From a virus, in IMG/VR virus record IMGVR_UViG_3300025155_000032, positions 1-28,473 of that record: a DNA stretch of 28,473 nucleotides. One strand, 5' to 3'. The first letter of the stretch is position 1. The number at the start of each line of letters is the position of its first letter. Of the stretch, positions 22,589 through 28,473 are shown piece by piece. The notes below the pieces were generated by a model. It worked only from the letters and a program-made list of their open reading frames with translations, ran no database searches and was not told where the DNA came from. The translations under genes and the position numbers were made by a program.

Positions 22589-22627
22589 TGAGACATGACC
22601 AACACGACGACAAACGAGGAGACGACG

Positions 22628-22909
22628 ATGGCAAAGCGTAAATTCGAGCGGGTGTTCGAGGGTAAGGACAACGCTGGCGTGCGCAAGCTGCTCCGTGAGG
22701 CGGCGGACGGCGTGGTGCCTGCGTGTGGTCCAGTGGTCGAACGCGCTCTGCGCGCCGCGATCGCGACCGTCGCCCTGACCGCGTCGGGCCGCGCGAAGCT
22801 GGAGAACGTGGTCGCCGACTACCGGGCCGTGTGGGCGGACTACGAGCCGCGGTGTGCCTGCGACTCATGCGTGGCCGGGTCCCGCCAGTCCCTCGGCGCG
22901 AACGGCTAA
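22628..22909 (+). CDS. Small protein, unknown function
   Basis: A 93-residue protein: MAKRKFERVFEGKDNAGVRK, then a helical core (ERALRAAIATVALTASGRAK, about 38-57) and a C-terminal CACDSC Cys group (about 78-83). I do not recognise it. ATG 22628 has a strong SD (GAGGAG, 6 bases away). The in-frame ATG 22595 would add MTNTTTNEETT and could be used from a leaderless mRNA. It is the first gene after the repeat cluster, so it is probably controlled by whatever binds there. Confidence 0.55.
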   Translation: MAKRKFERVFEGKDNAGVRKLLREAADGVVPACGPVVERALRAAIATVALTASGRAKLENVVADYRAVWADYEPRCACDSCVAGSRQSLGANG

Positions 22910-22912
22910 CCC

Positions 22913-23125
22913 GTGGATCGCGGCTACTACTACGCCCTCGACGCGCGCGGTGCCCGCTGCCCACACCGTCACTACGAGCTGAGCCTCGCGCTGCGCCAGT
23001 GCCACGCGGCGTTTGCGGCGAGCGGTGCGGCGGCCACGATCTGGTACGAGGACGCCGCCGGCAAGAGGCGACCCATTCGCCGCGACGAGGCGGCGGAACT
23101 GGAGGCGCGAACGTCGAGCACCTGA
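22913..23125 (+). CDS. Small protein, unknown function
   Basis: A 70-residue protein from GTG 22913, three bases after the previous stop. It reads MDRGYYYALDARGARCPHRH, then SLALRQCHAAFAASGAAATI and WYEDAAGKRRPIRRDEAAEL. The YEL...LRQC..A......AATIWYEDA course looks like a compact alpha/beta fold. Cys and His occur (CPHRH) but no full metal site. Function unknown. Confidence 0.5.
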   Translation: MDRGYYYALDARGARCPHRHYELSLALRQCHAAFAASGAAATIWYEDAAGKRRPIRRDEAAELEARTSST

Positions 23126-23146
23126 CCGAGTAGCGCGCCCTCATCG

Positions 23147-23170
23147 GCCCGCCGAGTACACTCGACGGGC
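23147..23170 (+). promoter_or_regulatory. Near-perfect palindrome, candidate operator
   Basis: Arms GCCCGCCGAGT (23147-23157) and ACTCGACGGGC (23160-23170) pair at 10 of 11 positions around AC. TACACT, a -10-like hexamer, sits at the centre (23157-23162). With an SD-led start at 23187 this would be a repressor site over a promoter. As RNA it could also be a terminator hairpin for the gene ending at 23125, but no U-tract follows. Confidence 0.45.
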
Positions 23171-23186
23171 TCATTGGAGGCACGAC

Positions 23187-23231
23187 ATGGATTCCGACGT
23201 CAGCCGTCAGGACGAGGCGCAGAGGAACTGA
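23187..23231 (+). CDS. 14-codon ORF with strong SD (candidate leader peptide)
   Basis: ATG 23187 has TTGGAGG 7 bases upstream and encodes MDSDVSRQDEAQRN then stop. The same GGAGGCACGACG context precedes the tail-fibre gene at 6148. It is too short for a normal protein and is followed at once by the hairpin-rich stretch, so a translated leader that affects folding is possible. No run of one amino acid suggests classical attenuation. Confidence 0.35.
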   Translation: MDSDVSRQDEAQRN

Positions 23232-23240
23232 GACGCACCC

Positions 23241-23408
23241 GCCGGTGGGCTCGCAACGCCGGCCAAACGAGTAGCGGGACGCCGCCCGGGTCTAGCCACC
23301 CGGACGGCTCCCTAGCCGACCCGAAACACCCCTGATCAACCCAGGGAGCCCGGAACCGACGTGCGCGGATAGTCGCGCGGTCGACGGTCTCCCGCAACCA
23401 CGGAGACC
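23241..23408 (+). ncRNA. Hairpin-rich intergenic leader, possible structured RNA
   Basis: No gene is supported between 23232 and 23415. Visible pairings are GCCGG/CCGGC (23241-23245 with 23259-23263), GCCGCCCGGGT/ACCCGGACGGC around CTAGCC (23281-23291 with 23298-23308, one mismatch), GGCTCCCT/AGGGAGCC (23306-23313 with 23343-23350), GCGCG/CGCGC (23363-23367 with 23374-23378) and GGTCTCC/GGAGACC (23386-23392 with 23402-23408). The second and third share bases 23306-23308, so they may be alternatives. The last covers the SD of the next gene. Confidence 0.45.
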
Positions 23409-23415
23409 ACGACCG

Positions 23416-23688
23416 ATGCACGCACAATCCCGCCCGCGCGAGCGCATCTATTTCACGCGCTTCCCCGACGTCGTCCCGCCCGAGGTCGTTTCGATTCACG
23501 CTCACGTCCTGGAGGCGGGCCGCTACCTGGTCGTCTCCTGGGCGTGGAGCGAGGAGGAGGGCGACTACCGCCAGCAGGCGCTCGTGGTCGCCGCGACGCT
23601 GGCCGATGCGCGCGAGTACGTGCCGCCGGGCGCGCTGCTGGCGCCGACACCCGCTGAGTTCGCGCTCGAGTGCTGGGAGGTCGGGTGA
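23416..23688 (+). CDS. Small protein, translation possibly controlled by hairpin
   Basis: A 90-residue protein: MHAQSRPRERIYFTRFPDVV, then VVSIHAHVLEAGRYLVVSWA and ALVVAATLADAREYVPPGAL. It is beta-rich in the first half and helical later. I do not recognise it. Its SD (GGAG at 23402-23405) is in the 3' arm of a perfect 7-bp hairpin, so translation is likely regulated. The TGA overlaps the next ATG (23688). Confidence 0.55.
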   Translation: MHAQSRPRERIYFTRFPDVVPPEVVSIHAHVLEAGRYLVVSWAWSEEEGDYRQQALVVAATLADAREYVPPGALLAPTPAEFALECWEVG

Positions 23689-24131
23689 TGCCCGGCTTCG
23701 TCTGCTCCCCGGCCACCCCGCACGCGATGCACGAGCTGCGCGCCGCGGTCCAGTGGGCGCGTGAGCACCGGGTGCCGCTGCGCCTGACCGACTCGTTCGG
23801 CGTGGTCTGCACAGGAGGTCACCTCGGCCTGGCGACGTGGGAGCCCGACGAATACGCGTCCGGTGTCTCGCCGGTCGGCGCCGCGATCCTGAAGTCGCAG
23901 CCCCAGACGACGGACCCCGACGAGGCCGCGACGATTGCCCTCGGCGCCCCGCTGCCGTTTATCGAGGGCGTCGCGTTCGGTCTGGCGAAGCTTCAGCCAA
24001 CCAAGGCGTGGACGGAGTCAATCGCGCGCGTGCAATTCCTCGCTGGCCTAGAGCTTGGGACCTTCGCCCGCGCGTGGGTGATGCGCGCCGAAGTTGGGCC
24101 GATGCCGCTGCCGGGGCAGGCTCCGTCATGA
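23688..24131 (+). CDS. Protein of unknown function
   Basis: A 147-residue protein: MPGFVCSPATPHAMHELRAA, then VQWAREHRVPLRLTDSFGVV and TWEPDEYASG. The second half has DEAATIALGAPLPFIEGVAF and FLAGLELGTFARAWVMRAEV, predicted helical. No known domain is recognised. The frame extends back to 23670, but ATG 23688 overlaps the previous TGA. Its last bases overlap the next gene at 24128 (ATGA). Confidence 0.55.
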   Translation: MPGFVCSPATPHAMHELRAAVQWAREHRVPLRLTDSFGVVCTGGHLGLATWEPDEYASGVSPVGAAILKSQPQTTDPDEAATIALGAPLPFIEGVAFGLAKLQPTKAWTESIARVQFLAGLELGTFARAWVMRAEVGPMPLPGQAPS

Positions 24132-24340
24132 GCATCGACCTCCACTACGGCAACGCGCCCGCCTTCCCCGACCGGGAGCACGCCGGTTACACGACGCTCG
24201 CCGCGCCCGCGCCGCCCGCCACCTGTGACTGCGGCGCCGAACTCCAAACCGAGGACGAGCGCCTCGACGAGCGTTGCGCTGATTGCTCAACCGCGGCCCG
24301 CGCGCGGTGGGATGCCGCGGCGGCAAGTCGGGCGCGATGA
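24128..24340 (+). CDS. Small zinc-ribbon-like protein
   Basis: A 70-residue protein. TCDCGAELQTEDERLDERCADC (about residues 33-54) has CxC and CxxC pairs that could hold zinc, as in small phage ribbon proteins. The rest is Ala-rich. Overlaps both neighbours by 4 bases. Function unknown. Confidence 0.5.
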   Translation: MSIDLHYGNAPAFPDREHAGYTTLAAPAPPATCDCGAELQTEDERLDERCADCSTAARARWDAAAASRAR

Positions 24341-24456
24341 AGCGTGGGCGCTTCCAGGTTTCCAAGGCTTCCAACGAGAACGCCAACGATGTCGCGGACG
24401 TAGGTGCCCGCGGAAATCGCCCGTGCGGCGAAGGCAGGGAGCGCGAAGGTGGTTGA
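24337..24456 (+). CDS. 39-residue ORF in operon
   Basis: ATG 24337 overlaps the previous stop (ATGA). The peptide is polar: MKRGRFQVSKASNENANDVA, then DVGARGNRPCGEGREREGG. Its TGA ends one base before the ATG at 24458. The position is the main support; composition is not distinctive. Confidence 0.4.
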   Translation: MKRGRFQVSKASNENANDVADVGARGNRPCGEGREREGG

Positions 24457-24457
24457 C

Positions 24458-24649
24458 ATGACGAACGCATCACGCGAACAGAAGCTGCCCGCGCACACGC
24501 TCAGGGACATCAGCGTAAAGGCCGGTGTCGACCCCAGGACGGTGGCGCGCGTGGTCGCCGGGAAGCCGACGAAGGGGATGCAGCGCGAGCGCGTCGAGGC
24601 GGCGTTGCGGTCGGCGGGGTTCGGGCACTTGGTCGGAGCGTCGTCGTGA
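24458..24649 (+). CDS. Small helix-turn-helix DNA-binding protein
   Basis: A 63-residue protein. Residues about 13-50 (HTLRDISVKAGVDPRTVARV, then VAGKPTKGMQRERVEAALRS) match the helix-turn-helix of LacI-type repressors, including the D-I-S-V-K-A-G-V-x-x-x-T-V-x-R-V-x-x-G core and the closing AGF. No effector domain follows, as in many phage regulators. ATG 24458 has AAGGTGG 6-12 bases upstream; a longer frame from GTG 24404 exists but has no good SD. It may bind the TWCGCR sites or the palindrome upstream. Its stop overlaps the next GTG. Confidence 0.7.
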   Translation: MTNASREQKLPAHTLRDISVKAGVDPRTVARVVAGKPTKGMQRERVEAALRSAGFGHLVGASS

Positions 24650-25209
24650 CGCTGTCTTCGGTTGAGCGCCGATTAATCGACGAACTGCGGAAGCTGGGAG
24701 GAGCCATGAAGCCTGGTCGACAGTGTTCGGTTGAGGTTGTTGCCGGCGATGGCCTCGTTGCCAAGGTTGCGATCAAGATCTCTAAGCGGGCGTCTCCGGC
24801 GGAGATTAGGCAATACCGGTCCATGATCATTGAATACCTTTCTCGCCGTGGCATTACAGAACGGCCAGTCTGCTGGGCCGAAGTCCAGGAAGGGGTTCTA
24901 AAGGGGAAGCATGTACGTTGCCAACGAGCAGCAGTAGCAGTCGTTGTAACGAATCACTTCGCAAGCTCGTTGACGTGGCTTGGTGTCGCCGGACCTCGCT
25001 TTGTCTGCCGGCGTCACGTCGAAAACAACGGGATAAATCAAGAGGTCATCGCAGCGATCGTTCGGTTGAAGGCGAAGGACATATCGCATGCCCTGGCCGT
25101 CGGTGCGGAGAAGCGCAAGGCGACGGAAGCTGAGCGTGTCGCGCAGCACGTCGTTGATGACGCCCCGTGTACCGGGTGCCAGGCATCAACCCAAGGAGCA
25201 TCCTCGTGA
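24646..25209 (+). CDS. Protein of unknown function, AT-richer than neighbours
   Basis: A 187-residue protein. It starts at GTG 24646, overlapping the HTH stop (GTGA); ATG 24706, just below GGAGGAG, is a strong alternative. The first part is basic and helical (SSVERRLIDELRKLGGAMKP, then RASPAEIRQYRSMIIEYLSR). The middle has VCWAEVQEG and HVRCQRAAVAVVVTNHF, then FVCRRHVENN, so C and H residues are spread over a possible zinc fold. It ends in TGCQASTQGASS. Its codons use more A and T than the surrounding genes, which suggests recent arrival. Family not recognised. Confidence 0.55.
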   Translation: MTLSSVERRLIDELRKLGGAMKPGRQCSVEVVAGDGLVAKVAIKISKRASPAEIRQYRSMIIEYLSRRGITERPVCWAEVQEGVLKGKHVRCQRAAVAVVVTNHFASSLTWLGVAGPRFVCRRHVENNGINQEVIAAIVRLKAKDISHALAVGAEKRKATEAERVAQHVVDDAPCTGCQASTQGASS

Positions 25210-25310
25210 CGTTCGCGACACTGGGCGCGCTGTTCCGCCAACTCGGGCGCGAGGTCGTGGCCGTCAGGCGCGGCGGCGTGTGGACGGCGCGCGCGCGGAG
25301 GTCCACGTGA
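25206..25310 (+). CDS. 34-residue ORF in operon
   Basis: GTG 25206 overlaps the previous stop (GTGA), and its own stop overlaps the next GTG (GTGA at 25307). The peptide is MTFATLGALFRQLGREVVAV, then RRGGVWTARARRST: a short hydrophobic helix with a basic end. Double coupling supports it; function unknown. Confidence 0.4.
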   Translation: MTFATLGALFRQLGREVVAVRRGGVWTARARRST

Positions 25311-25573
25311 GCCGCCAGGTGTTCCACGCGGGCGGCGAGCCGTCGGTCACGTCGTGGGCCAACGAGGGGCCAGGGTCATCGATGGCGGTTGCGGTTCACC
25401 ATTCTGAGTTCGGCGCCGGACGCAGTGTTTCGGTCAACAGCTACCTGTCGAAGGAATCCGCTCGCGAGCTGGCCCGCAAGCTCAACGCCGCGTGCGACGC
25501 CATCGAGATGGACGAGGCGCGCGCCCGCAACCTGGCGCTGCCGCTGGCCGACACGGAGCCGACGCCGTGCTGA
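25307..25573 (+). CDS. Small protein, unknown function
   Basis: An 88-residue protein from GTG 25307: MSRQVFHAGGEPSVTSWANE, then VAVHHSEFGAGRSVSVNSYL, SKESARELARKLNAACDAIE. The N-terminal half is beta-like and the C-terminal half helical. I do not recognise it. The frame is open far upstream, but the GTGA overlap chooses this start. Its TGA overlaps the next ATG. Confidence 0.5.
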   Translation: MSRQVFHAGGEPSVTSWANEGPGSSMAVAVHHSEFGAGRSVSVNSYLSKESARELARKLNAACDAIEMDEARARNLALPLADTEPTPC

Positions 25574-25761
25574 TGTGGCTGCTCATCGGCTGGGCCGCGC
25601 TATCGGCGCTCTTCGGCGTGGCGTGGGCGGCGTTCCACATCGGGCAGCGTCGCGGGGCTGACCGGCTCGCCGACGAATGGCTGGAGGCCGAGGACCGCGG
25701 CCCGGCTGACCCCGTCGCGCACTGGCCAGCGGCGCGCGGGCGGGAAGGCCGCCCGTCGTGA
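25573..25761 (+). CDS. Small single-TM membrane protein
   Basis: A 62-residue protein. MWLLIGWAALSALFGVAWAA (residues 1-20) is one TM helix, followed by HIGQRRGADRLADEWLEAED and a polar tail. The ATG at 25573 overlaps the previous TGA. Small membrane proteins in phage early operons often block superinfection, but nothing here proves that. Confidence 0.5.
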   Translation: MWLLIGWAALSALFGVAWAAFHIGQRRGADRLADEWLEAEDRGPADPVAHWPAARGREGRPS

Positions 25762-25985
25762 AGCTCGTCGACGTCAAGCTGCCGTCGGGTGCCCGCCTGG
25801 TCGTCACCGGTCTCGGCGCTGAGTACCAGGTTGGCGTGACGCTGCCGAGTGGCAACCGCTTTTCGACCCGGTGCCCGACACCAGACGCCGCAATCGATGC
25901 CGCCGAGAAGTGGCTCCTCGATGTCGGTCAGCCGACTGTCGCCGTGCTGCTGGGCGCGGCAGCGCGAGCGGAGCTCCGTCGATGA
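25758..25985 (+). CDS. Small protein, unknown function
   Basis: A 75-residue protein from GTG 25758, which overlaps the previous stop. MKLVDVKLPSGARLVVTGLG, then EYQVGVTLPSGNRFSTRCPT look beta-rich, followed by a helix (AAIDAAEKWLLDV). Two LPSG[AN]R motifs repeat about 24 residues apart. Family not recognised. Confidence 0.5.
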   Translation: MKLVDVKLPSGARLVVTGLGAEYQVGVTLPSGNRFSTRCPTPDAAIDAAEKWLLDVGQPTVAVLLGAAARAELRR

Positions 25986-26242
25986 CCTGCGTCGTCAACG
26001 TCACCGCGCCCGAGAGCGGCTACCGCCTGCGCGTCGAGGACCACGGCGTCGCGCGCTTCTACGGCTTCCTGCGCTCCCCGCCGACGCCGGAGCACCCCGA
26101 CGGCAAGGTCGTGTGCATCACGCGTTGCCAGAAGACGGCGGCCGATGCGGCAGAGAGCGCAACGAATTTGCTCGTGGCGAACGGGTTAAGCCACGTCGCG
26201 ACGGCGCTGCGCGCGAGCGCGGCAGCAGAGCTTCGACAGTGA
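25982..26242 (+). CDS. Small protein, unknown function
   Basis: An 86-residue protein: MTCVVNVTAPESGYRLRVED, then HGVARFYGFLRSPPTPEHPD and KVVCITRCQKTAADAAESAT. Two Cys (in VVCITRC) and an Ala-rich helical C-terminus. ATG 25982 overlaps the previous stop region by 4 bases. Family not recognised. Confidence 0.5.
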   Translation: MTCVVNVTAPESGYRLRVEDHGVARFYGFLRSPPTPEHPDGKVVCITRCQKTAADAAESATNLLVANGLSHVATALRASAAAELRQ

Positions 26243-26259
26243 ACCAAGGGAGGGAACCC

Positions 26260-27219
26260 ATGACCGCTACCGCGAACCTCGAACCATCGTCCGACCTGAT
26301 CCTCACTGACTATGGCAGCAGGGAGAAGTGGTTGGCCGCGCGCGGCAACAGCATCGGCGCGAGCGAGTCTGCCGCGCTGTTCGGCGTGAGTCCCTGGGAG
26401 ACGCCGGTCTCGCTGTGGGCGAAGAAGACCGATCGCGTACAGGAACCCGAGATCGACGGCGAGTGGCTGACGTGGGGGCTGCTGCTCGAGGAGCCGATCG
26501 CGAAGCGCTACGAGCAGGTGACGGGGCGGACGACGTGGCGTGGCGGTAGCCCTTACTGCATCGCGCGGCATCCGCGTTTCGAGTTCATGACGTCGACGCC
26601 AGACTTCTACGTCACCTTCGCGCCTGACCGCACCGGCAACGGGATGTTGCAGTGCAAGAACACGATGGCGCCCAGGGCGCATGACTGGGACGAGGGCGTG
26701 CCCGACCACATCGTGATCCAGGTGCAGCACGAGATGGCCGTGACCGGGCGTGAGTGGGTGTCGGTCGCGGTGCTCATCGGCGGCAACGAGTTCAAATACT
26801 TCGACGTCGAGCGGAACCAGAACGTCATCGACGAGATCGAGGAGCAGTGCCGCATCTTCTGGGGCTACGTCGAGCGCGACGAGCAGCCGCCCGTCGACGG
26901 GAGTGAGCGCACGCAAGAGGTGATTAAGCGCCTGCACCCGGCGGACAACGGCAATACCATCGAGCTGGACGAGAACGCGATGGATTGGTGGGCAGCGCTC
27001 GAAGCGGCCAAGGCCGCCGAGAAGGTTGCGAAGGACGCAAAGACGGAGGCGGACACCCATCTGCGTGACGCCATCGGCGCGAACACGTTCGCGAAGCTCC
27101 CTGACGGTCGGCTGTTGTCGCTGAAGACCACCCCCAACCCCGGCTACACGAGCGTCGTGAAGCCGTACACGTATCGGACTCTCCGAGAGGTCAAGGCAGC
27201 GAAAGGACGGAAGCGATGA
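26260..27219 (+). CDS. YqaJ-type viral recombinase (phage exonuclease)
   Basis: A 319-residue protein of the lambda-exonuclease-like YqaJ family, which resects double-stranded DNA ends for recombination. The signs are GNSIGASESAALFGVSPWET (about 29-48), EWLTWGLLLEEPI with conserved Glu (E77/E78), FMTSTPDF with D115, GMLQCKN with Q131 and K133 in the (E/Q)-x-K position, and PDHIVIQVQHEMAVTG (about 148-163), the family's Q-x-Q-H-x-x-x-x-T-G motif. A helical stalk (about 245-275) and C-terminal domain follow. Gln in place of Glu in the catalytic pair occurs in other phage members. SD GGGAGGG. Its stop overlaps the next ATG (27216), typical of an exonuclease-annealing pair. Confidence 0.88.
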   Translation: MTATANLEPSSDLILTDYGSREKWLAARGNSIGASESAALFGVSPWETPVSLWAKKTDRVQEPEIDGEWLTWGLLLEEPIAKRYEQVTGRTTWRGGSPYCIARHPRFEFMTSTPDFYVTFAPDRTGNGMLQCKNTMAPRAHDWDEGVPDHIVIQVQHEMAVTGREWVSVAVLIGGNEFKYFDVERNQNVIDEIEEQCRIFWGYVERDEQPPVDGSERTQEVIKRLHPADNGNTIELDENAMDWWAALEAAKAAEKVAKDAKTEADTHLRDAIGANTFAKLPDGRLLSLKTTPNPGYTSVVKPYTYRTLREVKAAKGRKR

Positions 27220-28412
27220 GCACTGGCAACGGTAACGGCAACGGGAAGCAGGCGGAGCAACCACGGCAGGTGATGGTGCCGCCGACACGCGGGGAGACCG
27301 CGCGCCAGGAATTCGGCGCGCAGCAGGTGGCGCGCTCGGGGGAGACCGCATCCAGCGCCGTTGCCGCCCAGGCAGCCGCGCGCGAGCAGGCCCGATACGT
27401 CATGGCGTTGCAGCGACCGAGGGATATGGACATGGTGCGCGTGCGCCTGCTCGAATCCTGCAAGCGCCCGAAGTTCGCCGAGGCTGCCCGCTACCGCAAG
27501 CCGGTCGGGCGTGGCATCGAAGGCCCGTCGATCCGCCTGGCCGAGGAGGCGGCGCGGTGCATGGGCAACATCGCGGTCGACATCTTCACGGTGTTTGACG
27601 ACGACCGGCAACGCATCATCCGCGTGTGTGCGACAGACCTCGAAACGAACCTGCCTTATTCGGCGGACGTGTCGGTTGCAAAGACGGTCGAACGCAACAA
27701 CGTGCCGGACGGGACGACCGTGCTCTCGCAGCGGATCGGATCGCGAGGCCAGATGGTCTACACCGTCTCGGCAACCGACGACGACATCCTGAACAAACAG
27801 AACGCGATCACGTCGAAGGCGTTGCGCGGGAACCTGTTGCGCCTGGTGCCCGCCGACATCCTCGAGGAGGCGATGGATCAGGTTTACGCGACGCTGAGCG
27901 ATCGCAACGCGAAGGATCCCGCGGCCGAGCGCAAGGCTCTGATGAACGGGTTCGCGGCGCTGAACATCAAGCCGGACAGGCTGAAGGAGTACCTCGGCCA
28001 CGAACTCGACATCACGACCCCCGCCGAGTTGGTTGATCTCCGAGCGGTCTATACCGCGATCCGCGACGGCGAGTCCACGTGGGCGGGCGAGATGGAGATG
28101 AAGCGCAAGGAGCGCGAGGCGGCCGATAAGCCGCCGGCCGAACCGCAGCCGACCGATGGCGCAAAGACCGAGCCCACGAACGGCAAGCAGAGCGTCGAAT
28201 CGATCGCGGCGGCGGCAAAGGCGAAGCGCGAGAGCGAGCAGGCGAAGCCGCCCGCGGCAGCGAGTCAGACGAAGCCGTCGGGCCCGGCACAGCAGACCAT
28301 CACCACGCCAGCTGCGAAGCCTGCCGCGCCGCCCCCACCTGACGAGGACGATCGCGGGGACGAGCCCGACTGGATGAAGACGCCGGACGGCAGGCCACCG
28401 GAGGACGAGTAA
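27216..28412 (+). CDS. Probable single-strand annealing partner of the exonuclease
   Basis: A 398-residue protein in the conserved phage family with ISGPSIRLAEA-type motif, here GIEGPSIRLAEEAARCMGNI (100-119). Residues about 60-235 contain MDMVRVRLLESCKRPKFAEA, CATDLETNLPYSADVSVAKT and NAITSKALRGNLLRLVPADI. Related proteins sit beside YqaJ exonucleases in many prophages and are thought to bind or anneal single-stranded DNA; I infer that role from context. The N-terminus (1-20) and the last 120 residues are Pro/Ala/Lys/Glu-rich and disordered, ending in an acidic DEPDWMKTPDGRPPEDE tail like SSB-type tails. ATGA overlap with the exonuclease. Confidence 0.7.
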   Translation: MSTGNGNGNGKQAEQPRQVMVPPTRGETARQEFGAQQVARSGETASSAVAAQAAAREQARYVMALQRPRDMDMVRVRLLESCKRPKFAEAARYRKPVGRGIEGPSIRLAEEAARCMGNIAVDIFTVFDDDRQRIIRVCATDLETNLPYSADVSVAKTVERNNVPDGTTVLSQRIGSRGQMVYTVSATDDDILNKQNAITSKALRGNLLRLVPADILEEAMDQVYATLSDRNAKDPAAERKALMNGFAALNIKPDRLKEYLGHELDITTPAELVDLRAVYTAIRDGESTWAGEMEMKRKEREAADKPPAEPQPTDGAKTEPTNGKQSVESIAAAAKAKRESEQAKPPAAASQTKPSGPAQQTITTPAAKPAAPPPPDEDDRGDEPDWMKTPDGRPPEDE

Positions 28413-28415
28413 GCC

Positions 28416-28473
28416 ATGGCATCCAAGCGCATTGTCCGATTCTCGGCGCGCGAGCGCGACCGGTTGCAGCGGG
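28416..28473 (+). CDS. Start of a downstream gene (partial)
   Basis: ATG 28416 opens a frame that runs off the window: MASKRIVRFSARERDRLQR, a basic start. GGAGG lies 12 bases upstream. It follows the annealing-type gene by three bases and continues the operon. Too short to identify. Confidence 0.55.
   Translation, partial: MASKRIVRFSARERDRLQR

Noticed and set aside
23200-23505. Minus-strand 101-codon frame across the hairpin region
   Set aside because: Overlaps the good gene at 23416 and the palindromic region; its openness is explained by high GC.
24094-24128. A fifth TTGGG motif (GAAGTTGGG) 34 nt before ATG 24128
   Set aside because: It lies inside a coding gene, lacks the TCSGC extension, has a different spacing, and the downstream gene is already coupled by ATGA overlap.
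26260-27219. Gln in the catalytic (E/Q)-x-K pair of the YqaJ protein as an inactivating change
   Set aside because: Other phage members of the family carry Q-x-K here, so it is probably a normal variant.
1-28473. tRNA genes, CRISPR arrays, integrase or att sites
   Set aside because: No T-loop/anticodon pattern, no regular spaced repeats and no recombinase gene were seen on either strand.

Overview
This window is a compact, GC-rich stretch of a tailed bacteriophage genome (phage or prophage) with a contractile, myovirus-type tail. The host is probably a myxobacterium (Myxococcota). The best evidence is the minus-strand lipoprotein at 7344-8318, a Gly/Ala-rich protein with tandem 'CGGCGRPCNGTC'-type Cys modules, a style common in Myxococcota and rare elsewhere. 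That assignment is inference from protein style, not from a database match. No integrase, terminase, capsid gene, tRNA or CRISPR array is visible.

Layout. (1) 1-5516, plus strand: a tightly overlapping baseplate operon of Dit-like protein, hub, Gp138-type spike, Pam3-type plug, gp25-like wedge, baseplate J protein and a DUF2612-like tail protein. Most junctions are ATGA or TGATG overlaps. (2) 5500-7347: a free-standing HNH-AP2 endonuclease followed by a tail-fibre gene. (3) 7344-9716: an envelope-gene cluster unlike normal tail genes, with two minus-strand genes (Cys-rich lipoprotein; zinc ribbon-TM-OB protein) and a divergent Skp/OmpH-like lipoprotein. (4) 9713-12916: a 1067-residue fibre-like protein with a clear Sec signal peptide, coupled to the Skp-like gene. 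(5) 12916-18026: small membrane proteins including a holin-like one, a RuvC resolvase, a tail protein and a clan-A-like glycoside hydrolase. (6) 21020-18001, minus strand: a regulator-like gene, several small Cys-pair proteins, and an M15 endolysin with its own promoter. (7) 21111-28473, plus strand: an early or accessory operon of small proteins with a GIY-YIG nuclease, an HTH protein, a YqaJ exonuclease and a probable annealing partner.

Regulation. Eight genes at the head of transcription units mostly lack a convincing Shine-Dalgarno (SD) site. Each has a TTG-type -35 element 36-38 nt upstream of its start codon, which places the expected transcription start on or next to the start codon. 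This points to leaderless mRNAs. Four of them (9168+, 13684+, 14939+, 18806-) share an extended motif, TTGGG(G)TCSGC, and encode envelope, lysis or virion functions, so this looks like a late promoter. The other four (9064-, 21020-, 21111+, 22133+) look sigma70-like. Further regulatory structure lies at 22415-22590 (repeated TWCGCR sites) and 23147-23415 (a palindrome, a 14-codon ORF and a set of perfect hairpins, one of which covers an SD).

The most unusual content is the coupled pair of Skp-like lipoprotein and exported fibre-like protein. A Sec-exported phage fibre with its own lipid-anchored chaperone does not fit cytoplasmic tail assembly and suggests modification of the host surface.
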